NCBI RefSeq assembly: GCF_006715635.1
Contig: NZ_VFNP01000001.1
Coordinates: 1,302,001-1,366,000, forward strand
DNA: 64,000 bases
Source: Streptomyces sp. SLBN-118
Lineage (GTDB): Bacteria; Actinomycetota; Actinomycetes; Streptomycetales; Streptomycetaceae
Direction of reading: 5' to 3'
In this document: in pieces, positions 24,453 to 33,034 of the stretch
Layout: each line of letters starts with the position of its first letter
Position numbering within the stretch: the stretch's first letter is position 1
Notes under the pieces: model-generated
The model's database searches: none
What the model was told of the DNA's origin: nothing
What the model saw: only the letters and a program-made list of their open reading frames with translations
Made by a program: the position numbers and the translations under genes

Positions 24453-27357
24453 ATGGCATCCGTTCACCCGGCGGCGGTCGTGGGACCGGGCGAGAGCGAC
24501 GCGGTGACCCATGCCCTGGGCGGTTTGGGCGCGCCCGTCGACTGCACCGGTCTGCGCAGTCTGCAGCTGGAGGGGCCGCACGTGCTGTGGCTCGTGGTCG
24601 GCGGGACCCTGGATCTCTTCGCCGTCGACGCCGCCCAGCAGGGCCACTGGCACTTCCTGGGCCGCCTGGAGGCGGGCACGCTCCTGCTGGGCCCGGTCGA
24701 GGGCCCCCGGCACACTCTGCTCGGCAGACCCTCGCAGGACTGTCTGCTGCGCCGGATCCCGTTGCGGGAGCTGTACCGGCCGGATTACAGCGGCGGCTGT
24801 CCAGCGTACGGAACCGAGCATCCGGCCGGATACGAGGCCGGCTTCCCGGCTGGGTACGAGACGGGTTACCGGGGCGGGGTACGAGGGGCCGACCCCGCTG
24901 GAGCACGCCTTCGCCCTCGGCACCGGCCGGGGACTCGGCGTCCTGTTCCAGGCTCCGCTGGAGGGCCGGGCCACCGACGAGGCCATGGCCGACGACGACA
25001 TCCTGTGGATGCCGGTCCCCTCCGGCAGCGTCCAGTACGGCGCCCTGTACGGCGCGGAGGCCGCGGGCGATCTGCTGATCGACGCCGCGCTGTGGCAGCA
25101 GATGGTCAACCAGCAGTACCGGCTGCTGTCCGCGGTGGACCGCTGGATCGAGGGTCTTGAGCGCGCCCACGAGGACCGTACGGCCGCGGGCATCAAGGCG
25201 GGAGAGGCGGTCAGGGCCCGGGCCGACCAGGCGCTGCTGGCCTCCATCGGCAGGCCCGAGCGGGCCGGGCGGGCATCCGCCGGAGCGGACGGCGCCGACG
25301 ACGACGCGACGTTTGCCGTGTGCCGACGGGTCGCGGAGGCCGCCGGGATCACGCTCACCGAGCCGCCGAAAAGCGGCCCGGTCAACGACCGCGTCTCCCC
25401 CGTCGAGCGAATCGCGACCGGCTCCCGGATCCGTACCCGCGCGGTCCGGCTGGCGGGGCGCTGGTGGCGTACGAACACCGGTCCCCTGGTGGGACATTGG
25501 GCCAAGTCGGGCGCGCCGGTCGCCCTGCTGTGGCGCCGTGGCCGCTACGAAGCGGTGAACCCGGCGTCCGGCCTACGCATCCGGATCGGCGAGAACCAGG
25601 CGGAGGAACTCGAGCCGCGCGCCGTGATGTTCTACCGCCCGCTGCCGGAACGGCCCGTGACAGCCTGGCTGTTGCTGCGCTTCAGCCTGCGCGGCACCGC
25701 GCCGGACGTACGCCATCTGGCGATCGGCGGACTGGTGACCGTCGCTCTCGGCGCGCTGGTGCCGATCGCGACGGGCCAGGTGCTGGGCGTGTACGTACCG
25801 ACGGCCGAGAAGAGCCTCATCGTCCAGGTCGCCCTGGCCGTGATGATCGCCGGCATCGTCTCGGCCGCGTTCATGCTGCTCCAGAACCTCACGGTCCTGC
25901 GGCTGGAGGGCCGTATGGAGAGCATGCTCCAACCGGCCGTGTGGGACCGGCTGTTGCGGCTGCCGACCCGGTTCTTCACCGAGCGCTCCACCGGAGAGCT
26001 GGCCAGTGCGGCGATGGGTGTCAGCGCCGTCCGGCGGCTGATGTCGGGCATCGGTCCGGTGGCCCTTCAGGCGGGCACGGTCGGCGGGATGAACCTCGTA
26101 CTGCTGCTCTGCTACAGCGTGCCGCTGGCGCTCGCGGCGATCGCCATGCTGGTCGTCATCGGTGCGGTGTTCCTCGGGATGGGACTGTGGCAGCTGCGCT
26201 GGCAGCGGGAACTGGTCGAGCTCGGCAACAAACTCAACAACCAGGCCTTCCAGACCCTGCGCGGCCTGCCGAAGCTGCGGGTCGCGGCGGCGGAGAGCTT
26301 CGCGTACGCCGCGTGGGCGCGGGAGTTCGCCCGCTCCCGCGAACTCCAGCAGCGGGCGGGGCGGATCAAGAACCTGACGACGGTCCTCGACGCGGTCTGT
26401 CTGCCGCTCTGTTCGCTCACCATGTTCATGCTGCTGGCCGGTCCTGCCCGCGGCAGCATGTCGGCGGGTGAGTTCCTGACCTTCAACACCTCCGTGACCA
26501 TGCTGCTGACCTCGGTCACCCAGCTGTCAGGCGTGCTCGTGTCGGCCGCCGCCGCACTGCCCATGTTCGAGCAGATCAAACCCGTCTTCGACGAGGCCCC
26601 CGAGGTCCGCGGGGCCGGCGCCCAGCCCGGCACCCTGTCCGGCGGGATCGAGACCAGGAAGCTCAGCTTCCGTTACACCGAGGACGGCCCGCTCGTCCTC
26701 GACGACGTGTCCCTGACGGTACGGCCGGGCGAGTTCGTGGCGATCGTCGGCCCGAGCGGCTGCGGCAAGTCGACGCTGCTGCGGCTCCTCATCGGCTTCG
26801 ACCGGCCGGCCTCGGGCAGTGTCCTCTTCGACGGCCAGGACCTGGCGGCCCTGGACCAGGCCGCCGTACGCCGCCAGTGCGGAGTGGTCCTGCAGAACGC
26901 GCAGCCGCTGACCGGATCGATCCTGGACTGCATCTGCGGCACCGAGGCCTTCACTCAGGAAGAGGCCTGGGAGGCGGCCGAGATGGCGGGCCTGGCCGAG
27001 GACATCAAGCGCATGCCGATGGGCCTGCACACCATGATCGCGGGCGGCGGCGCGATATCGGGCGGCCAGCGCCAGCGCCTGATGATCGCTCAGGCTCTCG
27101 TCCGCCGCCCGCGGATCCTCTTCTTCGACGAGGCCACGAGTGCGCTGGACAACGAGACCCAGCGCATCGTGATCGAGTCCACCCGCCGCCTGAGCGCGAG
27201 CCGCGTCGTGATCGCCCACCGGCTGTCGACCGTGATGGACGCCGACCGTGTGATCGTGATGTCGGACGGCCGGATCGTGGAGCAGGGGGCTCCGGCGGAG
27301 CTGCTCGCGCACGCGGGCGGGCACCTGCACGAGCTGGTGCGCCGCCAGATGGCGTGA
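24453..27357 (+). pseudogene. NHLM-type ABC exporter, ATP-binding/permease subunit, one frameshift
   Basis: The second exporter half, about 968 codons. It has an N-terminal cyclic-nucleotide-like sensor region, a long linker, six membrane segments (about 25720-26560) and an ATPase with GPSGCGKST, ISGGQRQR and FFDEATSALD. The frame is broken once inside a Gly-Tyr repeat region near 24871-24879. Removing one G from a G run joins GYETGYRAGYEG to PTPLEHAFALG. The rest of the gene is intact and well conserved. The G-run position makes either a sequencing error or slippage-based switching possible. Confidence 0.75.
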
Positions 27358-27375
27358 CGTACGGGACGAGCAGCG

Positions 27376-28026
27376 CTACTCGGCTGTGCCGTCCAGGTGC
27401 GGCAGGAAGTGGTCGAGGCGGTCCCGCTTGGTCCACAGATAGGACCGGTTCTCGGCGCGCGGCGGTATCAGCAGGGGCACCAGTTCGGCGATCTTGATGC
27501 CGTGCCGCAGCAGCGCCTCGCGCTTGAGCGGGTTGTTCGACAGCAGCCGTACCGACTGGACGCCGAGATCGTGCAGGATCTCGGCTGCCGACCCGTAGTC
27601 GCGGGCGTCGACCGGAAGCCCGAGGGCAATGTTCGCCTCGACCGTGTCAAGGCCCTCCGCCTGGAGCTTCATCGCCTGGAGCTTGGCCAGCAGGCCGATT
27701 CCGCGCCCCTCGTGGCCCCGGAGGTAGACGAGGATGCCGTGCCCTTCCTGCACGATGGCGTCCAGCGCTGCGGACAGCTGGTCGCCGCACTCGCAGTGCT
27801 TGGAACCGAAGACATCTCCGGTCAGACACTCCGAATGCACGCGGGTAAGTGCTCCTTCCCGCTCGACATCGCCGAATACCAGCACCATTTGTTCATCACC
27901 GCTATTGCGGTCCAGGTAGCCGATGGCGATGAAATCGCCGTGCACGGTGGACAGTTGGACATCCACCACTCGTTCGACACCTGATGGACGAACACTTCCG
28001 TGGAACGCGCCATCAATTTCTGTCAT
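27376..28026 (-). CDS. ribA: GTP cyclohydrolase II, predicted FAPy-forming variant
   Basis: A 216-residue GTP cyclohydrolase II. Zinc ligands are in ECLTGDVFGSKHCECGD, and the phosphate/catalytic region is YLRGHEGRGIGL. In E. coli RibA, Tyr105 lies in NKIRAYALQ; here the aligned segment is AKLQAMKLQ, with Met119 instead. From memory of published work on S. coelicolor SCO6655, Met at this place makes the enzyme stop at the formylated pyrimidine FAPy. ATG 28026 is chosen over GTG 28074 because it matches family length. It is divergent from the creatininase gene. Confidence 0.9.
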   Translation of the reverse strand: MTEIDGAFHGSVRPSGVERVVDVQLSTVHGDFIAIGYLDRNSGDEQMVLVFGDVEREGALTRVHSECLTGDVFGSKHCECGDQLSAALDAIVQEGHGILVYLRGHEGRGIGLLAKLQAMKLQAEGLDTVEANIALGLPVDARDYGSAAEILHDLGVQSVRLLSNNPLKREALLRHGIKIAELVPLLIPPRAENRSYLWTKRDRLDHFLPHLDGTAE

Positions 28027-28151
28027 GGGTCCGATCTTATCTGGCAGACTGCGGGTGATGTGAGAGTAAAACACGAAGGGTACAACTGGGCGCCCGATTC
28101 ATCACGTTCGACCACGGGCGCCCAGAGCGAACAACGAAAGGCCGGAAAGAC

Positions 28152-28901
28152 ATGAGCGGTTCGGGAACACCACAGCAGGCACCGGGTGTGTTGCCGTTGC
28201 ACTCGACGGAGGACGTGCGGGCCGGCGGGGCAGGTGTGGCCGTCCTTCCGATCGGCAGCTTCGAGCAGCACGGTCCGTACCTGCCTCTGGTGACCGACAC
28301 GGTCATCGCCTGCACCATCGCCCGGGAGGTCGCCGCAGCTCATCCGGTCCTCCACCTTCCTCCGCTGACCGTCTCCTGCTCCCACGAGCACGCCGCCTGG
28401 CCGGGCACGGTCAGTATTTCCGCCGCCACTCTCAGCGCGGTCGTACGGGACATCGCCGACTCCCTGAGCCGCTCCGGTATCGGCGCCCTGATTCTGCTCA
28501 ACGGGCACGGCGGAAATTACGTACTGCGCAATGTCGTTCAGGAATCCGAGAGCAGCGGCATACCAATGGCGCTTTTCCCGGGCACGGCGGACTGGGACGC
28601 CGCACGGGCCAGAGCCGGTGTACAGACTCCCTCGCACAGCGATATGCACGCGGGGGAAGTGGAGACATCCATCCTGCTGCACGCCCACCCCGAACTCGTC
28701 CGCCCCGGGTATGAGACATCCGATTTCCTCGCCGACGACCGTAAGCATCTCCTCACTCTCGGTATGAAGGCCCTCACGGACTCCGGTGTCATCGGCCGTC
28801 CTTCAATGGCATCCGCCGATAAGGGAAAGGATCTGCTGGCCTCCCTGGTCGAATCCTTCGGTGAGTACCTCTCCCTGCTTTCCGGTCGGGGGACGCGATG
28901 A
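28152..28901 (+). CDS. Creatininase-family amidohydrolase, possible FAPy deformylase
   Basis: A 249-residue metal-dependent amidohydrolase. Metal ligands are seen in GSFEQHGPYLP (Glu38, His40), VTDT (Asp49), LNGHGGN and HAGEVETS. The archaeal ArfB deformylase, which removes formate from FAPy, belongs to this family. Placement opposite a FAPy-type RibA and directly before a RibD-type reductase makes the same role likely here; creatinine use is unlikely. ATG 28152 follows GGAAAG. The reductase start overlaps its stop (ATGA). Confidence 0.85.
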   Translation: MSGSGTPQQAPGVLPLHSTEDVRAGGAGVAVLPIGSFEQHGPYLPLVTDTVIACTIAREVAAAHPVLHLPPLTVSCSHEHAAWPGTVSISAATLSAVVRDIADSLSRSGIGALILLNGHGGNYVLRNVVQESESSGIPMALFPGTADWDAARARAGVQTPSHSDMHAGEVETSILLHAHPELVRPGYETSDFLADDRKHLLTLGMKALTDSGVIGRPSMASADKGKDLLASLVESFGEYLSLLSGRGTR

Positions 28902-29956
28902 GCGGCCTCGGTGGTGTGCTGGATGCGGTCGAGGCCTGGAAGCGGCTGCGAGCCGTCCGGTCCGAGGCGGACGCACAGGCCGCGGGACTGGCCCGGGACC
29001 CTCATGGCGGCCGGCGCTGGACGCAGGGCGCCACGCCCGAGGCCGAGTGGCTCGCGGAGCGCTATCTGCCGCTGTGCCTGGCCGGTCCGCGCGTTGCGTT
29101 CGCGCAGCTCGGGCAGAGCCTGGACGGGTTCATCGCGACCCGTACCGGCGACGCCGACTTTGTCACCGGCGAGGAGGACCGCAGCCATCTGCACCATCTG
29201 CGGGCGCTGTCCGACGCAGTGGTCGTCGGTGCGGGCACAGCTGTCGCCGACAATCCTCAACTGACCGTGCGCGCCTGCGCGGGGACCAACCCGGTGCGCG
29301 TCGTCCTCGATCCGCGCGGCCGGGTGCCACTGGGGCGCCAGGTGTTCACCGATGGGTCAGCCCCCACTCTGTGGGTCGTGGGCGCCGACAGCGGCCGTGA
29401 CCAGTCCGTCCCCGACGGTGTCGAGGTTCTGACCCTGCCGGACCAGGATGCGTTCGCCCCGCGGCGCCTGCTGGACACGCTCGCGCGGCGCGGCCTTGGC
29501 CGGGTGCTGATCGAGGGCGGCGGCGTCACCGTGTCGCGCTTCCTTCACGAGCAGGCGCTGGACCGGCTCTACGTCACCGTGGCGCCGGTCCTGATCGGCG
29601 ACGGCATTCCCGGCCTGCGCTTCGCCGGAGAGCCCGTGATGCGCGAAGCGCTTCGCCCACCGGTCCGACGTGTCTTCCTCGGTGAGGACACGCTCTTCGA
29701 ACTCGACCTGCGGGCGGCCAAGACGGGCGAGCCAGGGGCCGACGAGCACGCCGGCACCGGGCAGGCTCGCGGCGAAGGTGAGCACTCCGTAGACCACGGC
29801 GACGGTCAGGCCCTGGGCGGCGCCCAGTCCCGCGGCACCGAAGGCCCAGGCGGTGACGCCTTCCCTGGGTCCCCAGCCACCGACGTTCAGCGGCAGCGCC
29901 ATGGCGAGCAGAGCCAGCACCATCAGGGGGGCCAACTGGGCGAACGGAGCAGTTGA
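28898..29956 (+). CDS. RibD C-terminal-type pyrimidine reductase with read-through tail
   Basis: A dihydrofolate-reductase-fold protein of the RIB7/RibD-C type. Motifs AQLGQSLDGFIATRTGDADF, DAVVVGAGTAVADNPQLTVR, NPVRVVLDPRG and VLIEGGGVTVSRFL are present. It would reduce the ribosyl side chain of a diaminopyrimidine phosphate. There is no deaminase domain; the first 60 residues are family-specific. The conserved domain ends near 29720, but the frame stays open for a further 75-85 low-complexity residues that run antisense to the flippase gene. The true stop may have been lost by a 3-prime-to-3-prime deletion. Confidence 0.85.
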   Translation: MSGLGGVLDAVEAWKRLRAVRSEADAQAAGLARDPHGGRRWTQGATPEAEWLAERYLPLCLAGPRVAFAQLGQSLDGFIATRTGDADFVTGEEDRSHLHHLRALSDAVVVGAGTAVADNPQLTVRACAGTNPVRVVLDPRGRVPLGRQVFTDGSAPTLWVVGADSGRDQSVPDGVEVLTLPDQDAFAPRRLLDTLARRGLGRVLIEGGGVTVSRFLHEQALDRLYVTVAPVLIGDGIPGLRFAGEPVMREALRPPVRRVFLGEDTLFELDLRAAKTGEPGADEHAGTGQARGEGEHSVDHGDGQALGGAQSRGTEGPGGDAFPGSPATDVQRQRHGEQSQHHQGGQLGERSS

Positions 29957-30649
29957 TCCCGCTGCCCGGGCGGCGAGAAGGAACATGCCGAGATGCCCCG
30001 CCAGCACCGCGACGGACGAGACCACCACTCCCGGCCAGCTGGCGCGGGCGAGCAGTCCGAGGCGTGCTTCGGCCAGCGCGGTGCGGGTCGCCCGGTGCCA
30101 GCGCGAGGTGCCGGGCTTCCCGCGGAGCCGGACAGCGAGGGTGATCATCAGCGCGCCCGCCACGGCGACGGCCAGAGCAAGAGTCGGCAGCGTCGCCAGG
30201 TGGCGGGCCGCTGTCAGAGCCGGGGAAGGCTGAACAAGCAGCACCACCCCGCCGACGGCGATCAGGACGACCTGCCCGGCGGTCCGTTCGAGGACGACCG
30301 CGCGGACACCCCGGCCGATGTCACCGGTGTTGTGGCCGTGCCGCACCGCGCGGTGCACATCGCCGAGCACGCCACCGGGCAGCGCCGCGTTCAGGAACAG
30401 GGCCCGGTAGTAGTCGCCGACGGCCCGGCCGAGCGGCAGCCGGATGTCCAGGCCACGGGCCACCAGACGCCAGCGCCAGGCGCTGAACACGGTGGTGAGC
30501 AGACCCAGTCCGAGGGCGGCCAGGAGGGTGGGGCCGTCGATCCTCGCCAGCCCGTCCACGAAGGCACCGGTGCCAAGACGCCACACCAGCACGGCCAGGA
30601 TGCCCGCTCCGGCGAGCGTTCCCAGGCGAGCCTTCGTCCCCCCTCTCAT
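29357..30649 (-). CDS. Lysylphosphatidylglycerol-synthase-TM/UPF0104 flippase-like membrane protein
   Basis: A 430-residue protein. About 310 residues carry seven to eight membrane segments with the family blocks SAWRWRLVARGLDIRLPLG, YYRALFLNAALPGGVLGD and GGWGPREGV. Relatives are membrane carriers or flippases for lipid-linked sugars and similar molecules. The conserved part ends near 29730; the remaining 115 or so residues are read antisense from the reductase gene and look non-native. ATG 30649 overlaps the methyltransferase stop (ATGA). Confidence 0.82.
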   Translation of the reverse strand: MRGGTKARLGTLAGAGILAVLVWRLGTGAFVDGLARIDGPTLLAALGLGLLTTVFSAWRWRLVARGLDIRLPLGRAVGDYYRALFLNAALPGGVLGDVHRAVRHGHNTGDIGRGVRAVVLERTAGQVVLIAVGGVVLLVQPSPALTAARHLATLPTLALAVAVAGALMITLAVRLRGKPGTSRWHRATRTALAEARLGLLARASWPGVVVSSVAVLAGHLGMFLLAARAAGSTAPFAQLAPLMVLALLAMALPLNVGGWGPREGVTAWAFGAAGLGAAQGLTVAVVYGVLTFAASLPGAGVLVGPWLARLGRPQVEFEERVLTEEDTSDRWAKRFAHHGLSGEAQAGNAVADQDRRHGDVEPVQRLLVKEARHGDAAALDQHPAKAAPRERVQQAPRGERILVRQGQNLDTVGDGLVTAAVGAHDPQSGG

Positions 30650-31485
30650 GACGTCCTGCCCGTCGCGCGAGGCAGTGCCAGCAGATCGGTGTGCTGCACC
30701 ACCACCGTCAACTCGCCCGCCGCGCACTGCGCCAGGCGGCGGCGCAGATACTCCTTGGCGCGCAGTGCCAGGGACGGGCTCTGCTCGCAGGCCGCGCCGA
30801 CCCAGCCGCGCAGCCACTGCGCCACCAGCACCGACTCGTCGGCGCCGAGCCGCCACGGGCTGGCCTGCATCCGTACCGTCGCTCCCTGACGCATGAACGC
30901 TTCGGCAGCGACCGTGACGGCCTCGGGCCCCAGCAGACCGCTGCGCTGCTGGTGTTCGTTGAAGGCGTCGGCGATCTGGTCGTCCAGCGGCTCGGCCGGT
31001 GTCAGCTCGACCCGCCCCACCACGGACAGCGCCAGCAACGCGGGGCAGCCCGCCCCCGCGCACGCCCTGGCAAGCGCATCCACCTCGTCCCGGGTGAGGA
31101 CGTCCAGAAGAGCGGAGGCCGTCACCAGCGAGGCACCGGCCAGGAGGTCCGCCGTCACGTGGGCGATGTCGCCCCGCTCCGTGGTGACCGTGACGGGACT
31201 GCCGTCGGCAGCCGTACGAGGCGTGTGAGCGGCCGCCAGGTCGAGCAGACCGGGGTCGTGGTCGTGCAGGATCCAGTACTGCGGGCCGGGGAGCCGGGGC
31301 GCGAGCCAGCGCCCCATGGAACCGGTGCCGCAACCGAGATCGCGGATCACAAGACCGCCGGACTCCCGGCCCACGAGCCGTTCTCGCAGCGGGTCGAGGA
31401 GTTCGGCCGCACGGGCGGCGGCGTCGGCGCCCTCGCGCAGCTCAAGCCACTCGGGTGCGTAACGAGGTGCGTCGGTGCTGCTCAC
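30646..31485 (-). CDS. SAM-dependent methyltransferase of the pterin-type cluster
   Basis: A 279-residue class I methyltransferase. Motif I is VIRDLGCGTGSMGRWLAPRL, the acidic residue is in YWILHDHD, and motif IV is the SLVTASALLDVLTRDE region. GTG 31485 overlaps the glycosyltransferase stop (GTGA) and its own stop overlaps the flippase ATG, so the three are co-translated. The acceptor is unknown; a hydroxyl or ring nitrogen on the cluster product is likely. Confidence 0.85.
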   Translation of the reverse strand: MSSTDAPRYAPEWLELREGADAAARAAELLDPLRERLVGRESGGLVIRDLGCGTGSMGRWLAPRLPGPQYWILHDHDPGLLDLAAAHTPRTAADGSPVTVTTERGDIAHVTADLLAGASLVTASALLDVLTRDEVDALARACAGAGCPALLALSVVGRVELTPAEPLDDQIADAFNEHQQRSGLLGPEAVTVAAEAFMRQGATVRMQASPWRLGADESVLVAQWLRGWVGAACEQSPSLALRAKEYLRRRLAQCAAGELTVVVQHTDLLALPRATGRTS

Positions 31486-32576
31486 GCGGCCCTCCGGGGG
31501 TCGATGCGGAGTTGTTCCAGCGCCCCGGCCAGATTCCGGGCCGTGGTCTGCCACCCGTCCAGCGCGGCGCGCCGGGCGCCGGCGGCCGCCTTCAGCCGAC
31601 GGCGCAGCGCCGAGTCGCCGAACCAGCGGCGCAGCGCCGTTGCGAGTACCGCGGAGTCCTCCGACCGTACGAGCAGGCCCGGCACAGTCCCGTCGGGCGC
31701 GCGCCCCACGGCCTCCGGGAGTCCGCCGACGACCGTGGCCAGTACGGGAATGCCGCGGGCGAGCGCTTCGGTCACGGCCATGCCGTACGTCTCCGCGTAC
31801 GAGGCGAGTACCAGCAGGTCGGCATCGGCGTAGGTCGCGTCCAGCTCCGCGCCGCTCTGCGGCCCGACGAGGTGAACCCGGCCGTCGAGGCCCGACTTCT
31901 CGACCAGTGCGCGCAGTTGGGCGACGTATGCGGGGTCCTGGCGGAGGCCACCGGCGCATACGAGCGTCCAGGGCAGGTCCGCGACCTCGGCCAGGGCCTC
32001 CACCAGCCGCAGCTGCCCCTTGCGCGGGGTCACCGAGGCGACGCAGAGCAGCCGCGAAGCGCCGTCGGTACCGGCCGCCAGGGGCCCGATGTCGGCGCCG
32101 GGGGCGGCGACATGGACCCGGGCGGGTTCGAGCCCGTGGTGGGCCACAAGCCTGCGGGCCGCCCAGTCGCTGGTCGCCACGACCGCGGCCACGGAACGCA
32201 GGGTTCGGCGCTCCAGAGCGTCGAGCTCCACCACCCGCTGCGGGGCGAGCCCTGTCTCGTCGCCCAGCGGCAGGTGCACCAGCACCGCGATACGCAGCCG
32301 TCCGGTCTCGGGGACCACGATGTCGGGGACGGCGCACGCGACGAGTCCGTCGAGGAGGACCACGGCACCGTCCGCGGCCCCGGCCAGGATCCGGGCCAGT
32401 TCCGCCCGGGCGTCCGCTCCCGGCTGCGGCCAGGTGCCCGCGACGGCGTGCTCGCGGACCTGCCAGCCGATGCCGGGCAGTTCCCGGCACAGGCGGCGGT
32501 CGTAGACGTTGCCGCCGCTGGGCGCGGCCGGATCGTCGACGGCGCCCGGCATGACGATGTGCACGGAGCGGTTCAT
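31482..32576 (-). CDS. Glycosyltransferase family 4
   Basis: A 364-residue GT-B glycosyltransferase. The C-terminal nucleotide-sugar site is shown by [20 protein letters not shown] and [25 protein letters not shown] marks the start of the second domain. It would transfer a sugar from an NDP donor to the cluster product. The stop overlaps the methyltransferase start and the ATG at 32576 overlaps the PTPS-like gene stop. Confidence 0.88.
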   Translation of the reverse strand: MNRSVHIVMPGAVDDPAAPSGGNVYDRRLCRELPGIGWQVREHAVAGTWPQPGADARAELARILAGAADGAVVLLDGLVACAVPDIVVPETGRLRIAVLVHLPLGDETGLAPQRVVELDALERRTLRSVAAVVATSDWAARRLVAHHGLEPARVHVAAPGADIGPLAAGTDGASRLLCVASVTPRKGQLRLVEALAEVADLPWTLVCAGGLRQDPAYVAQLRALVEKSGLDGRVHLVGPQSGAELDATYADADLLVLASYAETYGMAVTEALARGIPVLATVVGGLPEAVGRAPDGTVPGLLVRSEDSAVLATALRRWFGDSALRRRLKAAAGARRAALDGWQTTARNLAGALEQLRIDPRRAA

Positions 32577-32971
32577 AGCGAACGCTCGTAACTCGCCCAG
32601 GCGACATGCGATTCGTGCAGCGTGACCGTGATCCCGGCCAGGCCGCGGGCACCTTCGCCCAGAGCCCCCGCGTGCACCCGGTCCGCGAGCCGGTCGGCGA
32701 TGACCTTGGCCAGGAACTCCGTACTGGTGTTGATGCCGGCGAAGTCGGGGTCGTCGTCGAGATTGCGGTAGTTCAGCTCGCCGGTGACGGTGCCGAGTTC
32801 CTGGGTGGCCAGTCCGATGTCGACGACGATGTTGTCGGCGTCCAGTTCGGGGCGGCGGAAGGTGGCGTCCACGAGGAAGGTGGCACCGTGCAGGCGCTGG
32901 GCAGGTCCGAAGACCTCCCCGCTGAAGCTGTGAGCGATCATGATGTGATCACGAACGGTGATGCTGAACAA
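32573..32971 (-). CDS. PTPS/QueD-like T-fold protein lacking catalytic residues
   Basis: A 132-residue T-fold protein of the 6-pyruvoyltetrahydropterin synthase family. TTG 32971 ([11 protein letters not shown]) follows GGAGGG and is preferred over an ATG 27 bases upstream. E. coli QueD has CGRLHGHSF with the catalytic Cys and two zinc His; here it reads AQRLHGATF, so the Cys and one zinc His are both Ala. From memory, S. coelicolor SCO6650 is a structurally solved homologue without zinc or the catalytic triad, and shows no PTPS activity. A changed reaction or a binding role is likely. It is the head of the GT-MT-flippase operon. Confidence 0.85.
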   Translation of the reverse strand: MFSITVRDHIMIAHSFSGEVFGPAQRLHGATFLVDATFRRPELDADNIVVDIGLATQELGTVTGELNYRNLDDDPDFAGINTSTEFLAKVIADRLADRVHAGALGEGARGLAGITVTLHESHVAWASYERSL

Positions 32972-33034
32972 AGGACGACCCTCCAGGTGCGCTGGCACAT
33001 CTGACCTGTAGTACGGCCGATCGGTCCGCCCTGT

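Noticed and set aside
29357..29956. Treating the antisense tails of the reductase and flippase as separate small genes
   Set aside because: They are continuous with the parent frames and show no own start, ribosome-binding site or family.
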